Origin: Leucobacter muris
GTDB taxonomy: Bacteria > Actinomycetota > Actinomycetes > Actinomycetales > Microbacteriaceae
Direction: 5' to 3'
Assembly: GCF_004028235.1 (NCBI RefSeq)
Contig: NZ_CP035037.1
Coordinates: 1,488,001-1,552,000 of the forward strand
Length of the DNA stretch: 64,000 nucleotides
Below are positions 56,841 through 64,000 of this stretch, in pieces. A program made the translations under genes and the position numbers. The number at the start of each line of letters is the position of its first letter. The stretch's first letter is position 1. The notes under the pieces were generated by a model, which was not told the origin of the DNA, did not search any database, and was given only the letters and a program-made list of their open reading frames with translations.

Positions 56841-56880
56841 CGCCGAAGGGGCGTCGGAGAGATCCGGCGCCCCTTCGGCG
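56841..56880 (+). terminator. Strong terminator after rpsD
   Basis: Arms 56841-56858 and 56863-56880 form an 18-bp stem with one G-U wobble, capped by a GAGA tetraloop. It begins 15 bp after the rpsD stop. Confidence 0.85.
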
Positions 56881-56918
56881 TTCCCACGGGTCGCAGAGCC
56901 TCCGTCGGGGGCTACCGC

Positions 56919-56924
56919 TAAGCT
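56919..56924 (+). promoter_or_regulatory. -10 element upstream of the small membrane protein gene
   Basis: TAAGCT followed by 6 bp and a GTG at 56931 that opens a 14-codon frame. Confidence 0.5.
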
Positions 56925-56930
56925 TGAGGG

Positions 56931-56975
56931 GTGCTTCCCGCGCCCGGCCGACCGGCCGCGGTCGAACGCCGCTAG
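56931..56975 (+). CDS. Possible leaderless upstream ORF
   Basis: A 14-codon frame (VLPAPGRPAAVERR) starting 6 bp after the -10. Its TAG stop overlaps the AGGAGG ribosome-binding site of the next gene. Translation of it would bring ribosomes to that site and couple the two. It may only reflect the shape of the leader. Confidence 0.35.
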   Translation: MLPAPGRPAAVERR

Positions 56976-56988
56976 GAGGAATGGAAAC

Positions 56989-57213
56989 ATGCGCAAACTG
57001 CTGTGGCTCATGAGCGGAGTGGTGCTGGGGTTCATCGCCGCGCACTTCGTCAACCAGACGCCCGAGGGGCGCCGTTTCTTCGCCCGGGTCAACCGCGGCG
57101 TCGACGAGCTGAACCGCGCCTTCGTCACCGGCTACCGCGAGGCTGAGGCCGAGGCCGACGAACTGCTCGACGACGTCGAGGCCGCGCTGCGCAAGCTGCG
57201 CGAGCAGCGCTGA
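56989..57213 (+). CDS. Small membrane-anchored protein of unknown function
   Basis: A 74-residue protein with one N-terminal membrane span (about residues 4-20) and a charged helical cytoplasmic domain rich in Glu, Arg and Leu with heptad-like spacing (about 28-72). It has the strongest ribosome-binding site in the window (AGGAGG, 8 bp before the ATG). Genes of this kind sit between rpsD and alaS in other actinobacteria. I do not recognise a named family with confidence. Confidence 0.8.
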   Translation: MRKLLWLMSGVVLGFIAAHFVNQTPEGRRFFARVNRGVDELNRAFVTGYREAEAEADELLDDVEAALRKLREQR

Positions 57214-57252
57214 TCCAGCCCCACGAACACCGACCAGAAGGATCCCCACCGG

Positions 57253-59906
<2,654 letters not shown>

Positions 59907-59907
<1 letters not shown>

Positions 59908-60404
59908 TGCGCATCGGCGTGCGACTCGGCGTCGACGTGGGCAAGGCCCGCGTCGGCGTCGCCCGCAGCGACCCCCACGGCATGCTGGCCACCCCGGTCG
60001 AGACGGTGCCGCGCGACCTCGGCGGCGACGCCGACCTCGTGCGCATCGCGCGGGTCGCGGCCGACCTCGATGCGGTCGAGGTGATCGTGGGCCTGCCGCT
60101 GAACCTGCGGGGCGAGCGCACCCCCTCGACCGACGACGCCGCGGCCTTCGCCGAGCGCCTCGCCTCGAGGCTCGACGGCGACGGCGTGCCAGTGCGCCTC
60201 GTCGACGAGCGGCTCTCGACCGTCTCCGCGCAGGGCCAGCTGCGGCAGGCGGGCAAGAAGACGAAGCAGAGCCGGTCGATCATCGACCAGGCCGCGGCGG
60301 TGGTGATCCTGCAGCACGCGCTCGACGTCGAGCGCGCCCGCGGCGAGGCCCCCGGACACGCGGTCGCAATCCCTGAGCCCCCCGAGGAGGAGACTCGAAC
60401 ATGA
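59907..60404 (+). CDS. ruvX: Putative pre-16S rRNA nuclease / Holliday junction resolvase YqgF (RuvX)
   Basis: A 165-residue RNase H-fold protein. The first catalytic Asp is in GVRLGVDVGKARVGVA, followed by VIVGLPLNLRGE and VRLVDERLSTVSA with the conserved Glu, and a final acidic residue in the RSIIDQAAAVVIL helix. The family processes pre-16S rRNA ends in E. coli. The ATG overlaps the alaS stop by 1 bp and its stop overlaps mltG by 4 bp. Confidence 0.93.
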
Positions 60405-61492
60405 ACGCTCGCACGCGCGAGGACGCCCGCCGCACCGGCCGGAGAGTCCTCATCTCGCTGCTCGTCGCCCTGCTGCTGCTCGGCGGTCTCGCCGGCGCCG
60501 GAGCCTACCTCTGGTCGCACTACGGCGAGCAGGTCTCGCTGGCCATGGGGTGGACCACGAACGACTATGACGACAGCGACCAGGGCGACGAGGTCTCGGT
60601 CACCGTTCGCGCGGGCGAGATCGGATCCGACATCTCCGCCTCGCTGGAGGAGGCCGGCGTGGTGAAGACCTCGGACGCGTTCACCGAACTGCTGCTCGCG
60701 CAGCAGCCCCAGGTCGAGTTCCAGCCGGGCATCTACACCCTGCGCGAGCGGATGAGCTCGCAGGCCGCCCTCGACGCCATGCAGGATCCGGCGAACCTCC
60801 GGCAGCTGAGCGCAACGATCCCGGAGGGGCTCACGATCGAGGGCACGCTCGAACGGCTCTCGCAGGGATCCGGCATCCCCTACGAGGAGTTCGCCGCGGC
60901 CGCCGTCGACCCCACGGTGTTCGGCCTCAGCGAGGGCGTGCCGTCGCTCGAGGGCTGGCTGTTCCCGGCGACCTACGAGTTCCAGCCCGAGATGACGGCG
61001 CACGACATCATCGCCCTGCTGGTGAGCCACCAGGTGCAGGTGCTCGACGAGTTCGGCGTGCCCGAGGCGGATCGCGAGCGCGTGCTCACCGTCGCCTCGA
61101 TCGTGCAGCGCGAGGGCCGGGACGACGACTTCTCGAAGATCTCTCAGGTGATCTACAAGCGGCTCGAGATCGACATGGCGCTCGGCATGGACTCCACCGC
61201 GCAGTACGGCTCGGGCGAGCACGGCAGCTTCTGGTCGAGCGACGAGGCGCTGAGCGACGACAACCCGTGGAACACCTACGTGCACAAGGGGTTGCCGATC
61301 GGCCCGATCTCGAACCCCGGCCGCGCGGCGATCGATGCCGCTCTGCACCCGGCCGACACCGACTGGCTGTACTTCGTGAACGCCCCCGGCGGGAACGGCG
61401 CCCTGACGTTCACCACGAACGAGGCGGAGCACGAGGCCGCGATCCAGGAGTACCGCGACTGGTGCGCCGCGACCCCCGACAGCGGGTGCTGA
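60401..61492 (+). CDS. mltG: Endolytic transglycosylase MltG (YceG-like)
   Basis: A 363-residue membrane-anchored lytic transglycosylase that cuts nascent glycan strands. A cytoplasmic start is followed by one membrane span (about residues 16-38), a LysM-like region (VSVTVRAGEIGSDIS) and the YceG domain with LEGWLFPATYEF and VASIVQREG. The putative catalytic Glu is Glu238 in that motif; the position three before it, often Glu in other phyla, is Gln here. ISNPGRAAIDAALHPA follows. GGAGGAGA precedes the ATG, and aroE starts 1 bp after the stop. Confidence 0.93.
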   Translation: MNARTREDARRTGRRVLISLLVALLLLGGLAGAGAYLWSHYGEQVSLAMGWTTNDYDDSDQGDEVSVTVRAGEIGSDISASLEEAGVVKTSDAFTELLLAQQPQVEFQPGIYTLRERMSSQAALDAMQDPANLRQLSATIPEGLTIEGTLERLSQGSGIPYEEFAAAAVDPTVFGLSEGVPSLEGWLFPATYEFQPEMTAHDIIALLVSHQVQVLDEFGVPEADRERVLTVASIVQREGRDDDFSKISQVIYKRLEIDMALGMDSTAQYGSGEHGSFWSSDEALSDDNPWNTYVHKGLPIGPISNPGRAAIDAALHPADTDWLYFVNAPGGNGALTFTTNEAEHEAAIQEYRDWCAATPDSGC

Positions 61493-61493
61493 G

Positions 61494-62480
61494 GTGAGCC
61501 GCCCGGGCGCACCCCGGCACGCAGAGGGGGAGCGGCCGCCCACCACGGCGCTGCCCGCGGCCACCCTCGCGGTGCTCGGCTCGCCGATCGCCCACTCGAA
61601 GTCTCCCGCGATCCACGCGGCGGCGTATGCGCAGCTCGGACTCGACTGGAGCTACGGGCGAGAGGAACTGCAGGCGGACGGGCTCGCGGGGTTCCTCGCG
61701 CAGTGCGGAGCGGAGTGGCGGGGCCTGTCGCTCACGATGCCGCTCAAGGAGGAGGCGCATCGGCTCGCCCTCGTGCGAGACCCCGTCGCAGAGGAGAGCG
61801 GCGTGGTGAACACGCTGCTGCGCCTCGGCGTACCCGGCCCTGATGGCGGAACGGCCTGGGCCGGCTTCAACACCGACGTCGGGGGCCTCGCCGCCGCGAT
61901 CTCGAAGGCCGGGCTCGACCCGACGAGCACGGTCGTGCTCGGGTCGGGCGCCACCGCCGTGTCGGCGGTGCTCGCCGCCCGCGGCCTGGGCGCCGAGCAC
62001 GTCGAGATCGTCGCTCGCAACGTCGCCGCGATCGGCGATCTGGTCGCCCGATTCGGCGATACGTGCGAGCCGGGGTCGGATCGGGCGCTGCACGTCTCCG
62101 GCACCGTGGCGCCCCGCACCGAGAGCCTCATGGACGGAGCTGTCCTCGCCGCGATGGTCGACGCCGACCCGCGCGTCGCGCGCCCGACGCTCATCATCTC
62201 GACCCTGCCGGGCCCGGCGGGCGCCGAGTTCGCCCTGCCGGACGCCCTGGCGGAGATCCCGCTGTTCGACGTCGCCTATGACCCGTGGCCGTCTCCGCTC
62301 GCCGTGCGCTGGCACGAGGCCGGCGGCGAGGCGCACCCCGGGACGGCGATGCTCGTGGAGCAGGCGCTGCTGCAGATCCGCATCTTCGTGGCCGGCGATC
62401 CCTCGACCCCCCTGCCGCACGAGGACCGCGTGCTCGAGGCCATGCGCGACGCGGCGGAGCCGACGGATGTGGGAAGATAG
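61494..62480 (+). CDS. aroE: Shikimate dehydrogenase
   Basis: A 328-residue NADP-dependent enzyme that reduces 3-dehydroshikimate to shikimate. [17 protein letters not shown] near residue 29 binds substrate, and Lys85 in SLTMPLK is the catalytic lysine. FNTDVGG and the nucleotide-binding [14 protein letters not shown] follow. The protein is longer than E. coli AroE through an N-terminal extension of about 22 residues and internal loops. The GTG start is 1 bp from the mltG stop. Shikimate genes aroC and aroK come next. Confidence 0.93.
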   Translation: MSRPGAPRHAEGERPPTTALPAATLAVLGSPIAHSKSPAIHAAAYAQLGLDWSYGREELQADGLAGFLAQCGAEWRGLSLTMPLKEEAHRLALVRDPVAEESGVVNTLLRLGVPGPDGGTAWAGFNTDVGGLAAAISKAGLDPTSTVVLGSGATAVSAVLAARGLGAEHVEIVARNVAAIGDLVARFGDTCEPGSDRALHVSGTVAPRTESLMDGAVLAAMVDADPRVARPTLIISTLPGPAGAEFALPDALAEIPLFDVAYDPWPSPLAVRWHEAGGEAHPGTAMLVEQALLQIRIFVAGDPSTPLPHEDRVLEAMRDAAEPTDVGR

Positions 62481-62485
62481 CGGGT

Positions 62486-63682
62486 ATGCTGCGTTGGCTG
62501 ACTGCCGGAGAATCACACGGCCCTGAACTGATCGCCGTCCTCGAGGGACTGCCCGCCGGGGTGCCCGTCTCGCTCGACGGAATCCGAGAAGACCTCGCTC
62601 GCCGCAAGCTGGGCTACGGCCGCGGCTCGCGCATGAAGTTCGAGCAGGACGAGCTGCACCTGTCGGGCGGCGTGGTGCACGGCGTCTCGATCGGCGGTCC
62701 GGTCGCGATCCGCATCGGCAACACCGAGTGGCCCAAGTGGACCGAGGTGATGAGCGCCGAGAAGACCGAGCTCACCGAGAAGTCCCGCGGCCGTGGCGCC
62801 CCCCTCACGCGCCCCCGTCCGGGGCACGCCGATCTCACCGGTATGCAGAAGTACGGGTTCGACGAGGCGCGCCCCGTGCTCGAGCGCGCCAGCGCGCGCG
62901 AGACCGCCGCGCGCGTGGCGCTCGGCGCCGTGGCCCGCTCCTTCCTCGCCGAGCTCGGGATCCGTCTCGTGAGCCACACGATCTCGATGGGTGAGGTCGA
63001 GGTGCCCGCAGGATCGCCGCTGCCGCGGCCCGACGACGTCGCGTCGCTCGACGCCGACCCGCTGCGCTGCTTCGACGCCGAGACGAGCGCGCGCATGATC
63101 GAGGAGGTCGACGACACCAAGAAGACCGGCGACACCCTCGGCGGCATCGTCGAGGTGCTCGCCTACGGCCTGCCGCCCGGGCTCGGATCCTACGTGCACT
63201 GGGACCGCCGCCTCGACTCGCGCCTCGCCGGTGCTCTGATGGGCATTCAGGCGATCAAGGGCGTCGAAGTCGGCGACGGTTTCGAGACCACGCGCCGCCG
63301 CGGCTCGGTCGCGCACGATGAGCTGCACCTCGAGGACGGCGGCATCACCCGCGAGACGGGCCGGGCCGGCGGTATCGAGGGCGGCATGACGACCGGTCAG
63401 GTGCTGCGCGTGCGCGCCGGCATGAAGCCGATCGCCACCGTGCCCCACGCGCTGCCCACCATCGACACCGCGACCGGCGAGGAGGCGAAGGCGCACCACC
63501 AGCGCAGCGACGTCACCGCCGTTCCCGCCGCGGGCGTCGTGGCCGAGGCGATGGTCGCGCTGGTGCTGGCCGACGCGGTGACCGAGAAGTTCGGCGGCGA
63601 CAGCCTGCCCGAGACCCGGCGCAACCTCGAAGCCTACGTGGCGGCGATCCCCGAGCGGCTGGCGACCGTCATCGAGTCGTGA
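62486..63682 (+). CDS. aroC: Chorismate synthase
   Basis: A 398-residue FMN-dependent enzyme that makes chorismate from [22 protein letters not shown] near residue 8, [14 protein letters not shown] and [15 protein letters not shown] are the three family signatures. The C-terminal [20 protein letters not shown] block is complete. The ATG is 5 bp after aroE. Its stop overlaps the aroK start by 4 bp. Chorismate feeds PabB, encoded in the same window. Confidence 0.97.
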   Translation: MLRWLTAGESHGPELIAVLEGLPAGVPVSLDGIREDLARRKLGYGRGSRMKFEQDELHLSGGVVHGVSIGGPVAIRIGNTEWPKWTEVMSAEKTELTEKSRGRGAPLTRPRPGHADLTGMQKYGFDEARPVLERASARETAARVALGAVARSFLAELGIRLVSHTISMGEVEVPAGSPLPRPDDVASLDADPLRCFDAETSARMIEEVDDTKKTGDTLGGIVEVLAYGLPPGLGSYVHWDRRLDSRLAGALMGIQAIKGVEVGDGFETTRRRGSVAHDELHLEDGGITRETGRAGGIEGGMTTGQVLRVRAGMKPIATVPHALPTIDTATGEEAKAHHQRSDVTAVPAAGVVAEAMVALVLADAVTEKFGGDSLPETRRNLEAYVAAIPERLATVIES

Positions 63683-64000
63683 ACGGTCACCGGCGAGCGG
63701 GGCGCGACACGGGGCCGCCCGCGTCGAAGCCCAAGCCCGCTCCGCCAGCGCGGCCGACGCCTCCGAACGACGGTCAGCAGGCGCGCGACGCCGCGGCCGA
63801 CCAGGCTGCTGCCGCTCGCAACGCGCCCGCGGGTTCGCGCGGCCGTTCACGGCGGCGGCGCCGGCGGCGCGGCGGCGCGCGGCTGCCCGACCGGGCCGTG
63901 GTGTTCGTGGGCCCCATGGCGGCGGGCAAGACGAGTCTCGGCAAGCGGGTGGCGCGCGAGCTCGGTGTGCCGTTCATCGACACGGACGCCGTGTTCGTGC
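63679..64000 (+). CDS. aroK: Shikimate kinase, N-terminal part
   Basis: The first 107 codons of a gene that runs past the window end. Residues about 74-107 are a shikimate kinase N-terminus: [19 protein letters not shown] with the P-loop GPMAAGKT, then FIDTDAVF with the substrate-binding Asp. Before this lies an unusual 70-residue segment rich in Pro, Ala and Arg (including a run of Arg), not part of the kinase fold. The GTG overlaps the aroC stop (GTGA). An internal GTG near the P-loop is an alternative start, but the open, high-GC3 frame favours the long form. Confidence 0.85.
   Translation, partial: MNGHRRAGRDTGPPASKPKPAPPARPTPPNDGQQARDAAADQAAAARNAPAGSRGRSRRRRRRRGGARLPDRAVVFVGPMAAGKTSLGKRVARELGVPFIDTDAVFV

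Overview
The window is 64 kb of very GC-rich, gene-dense chromosome with strong third-codon G/C bias and frequent GTG starts. Gene content and order (murT-gatD, cydABDC, lepA-hemW-hrcA-dnaJ-rsmE-phoH-ybeY-era-leuA, ruvAB-yajC-secDF-rel, rpsD-alaS-ruvX-mltG-aroE-aroC-aroK) point to an actinobacterium of the family Microbacteriaceae, with Leucobacter or a close relative as the best guess. That placement is an inference from gene families and order, not a database match. No rRNA, tRNA, CRISPR array, prophage or insertion sequence was seen.

Layout. 1-2535: the end of trmD, then the cell-wall amidation pair murT-gatD. 2536-2871: a repeat-rich gap. 2872-5808: a YceI protein, then an App1 phosphatase and FUSC exporter pair on the minus strand. 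6066-12176: cytochrome bd oxidase (cydA, cydB) and its assembly ABC exporter (cydD, cydC). 12307-17321: a ferric-siderophore importer (two permeases, ATPase, lipoprotein) and a siderophore-interacting reductase, preceded by a DtxR/IdeR-like box. 17308-19831: divergent folate genes pabC and pabB. 19904-28749: leuS, competence genes comEA (frameshifted) and comEC, holA and rpsT. 28926-29183: a KdpE-like DNA-binding remnant. 29272-40674: lepA, a DUF1990 protein, hemW, hrcA-dnaJ under a CIRCE operator, rsmE, a HIT protein, phoH-ybeY-corC-era, and a DUF5684 protein. 40766-44623: a frameshifted DUF2207 protein, and leuA (frameshifted) behind a leucine leader peptide. 44788-54224: ruvAB, yajC-secDF, rel, an AbiEi-like orphan and a DUF349 protein. 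54366-64000: rarA, rpsD, a small membrane protein, alaS-ruvX-mltG-aroE-aroC and the start of aroK.

How it works together. Most of the window is housekeeping: translation (leuS, alaS, rpsD, rpsT, lepA, trmD, rsmE), recombination and replication (ruvAB, rarA, holA), protein export (secDF-yajC), stress control (hrcA, rel), the shikimate pathway feeding folate (aroE, aroC, aroK, pabB, pabC), low-oxygen respiration and iron uptake. Many genes are coupled by 4-bp ATGA or GTGA overlaps.

Three features stand out. First, at about a dozen genes a TAnnnT hexamer lies exactly 6 or 7 bp before the start codon, the architecture of leaderless transcripts. Second, three genes carry single frameshifts, two at an identical GCGCGCGCG tract and one at a C run, which suggests indel sequencing errors or recent slippage. 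Third, MurT lacks the cysteine zinc ribbon usual in its family, which is notable if the organism makes type-B peptidoglycan. I found no clearly new multi-gene system.
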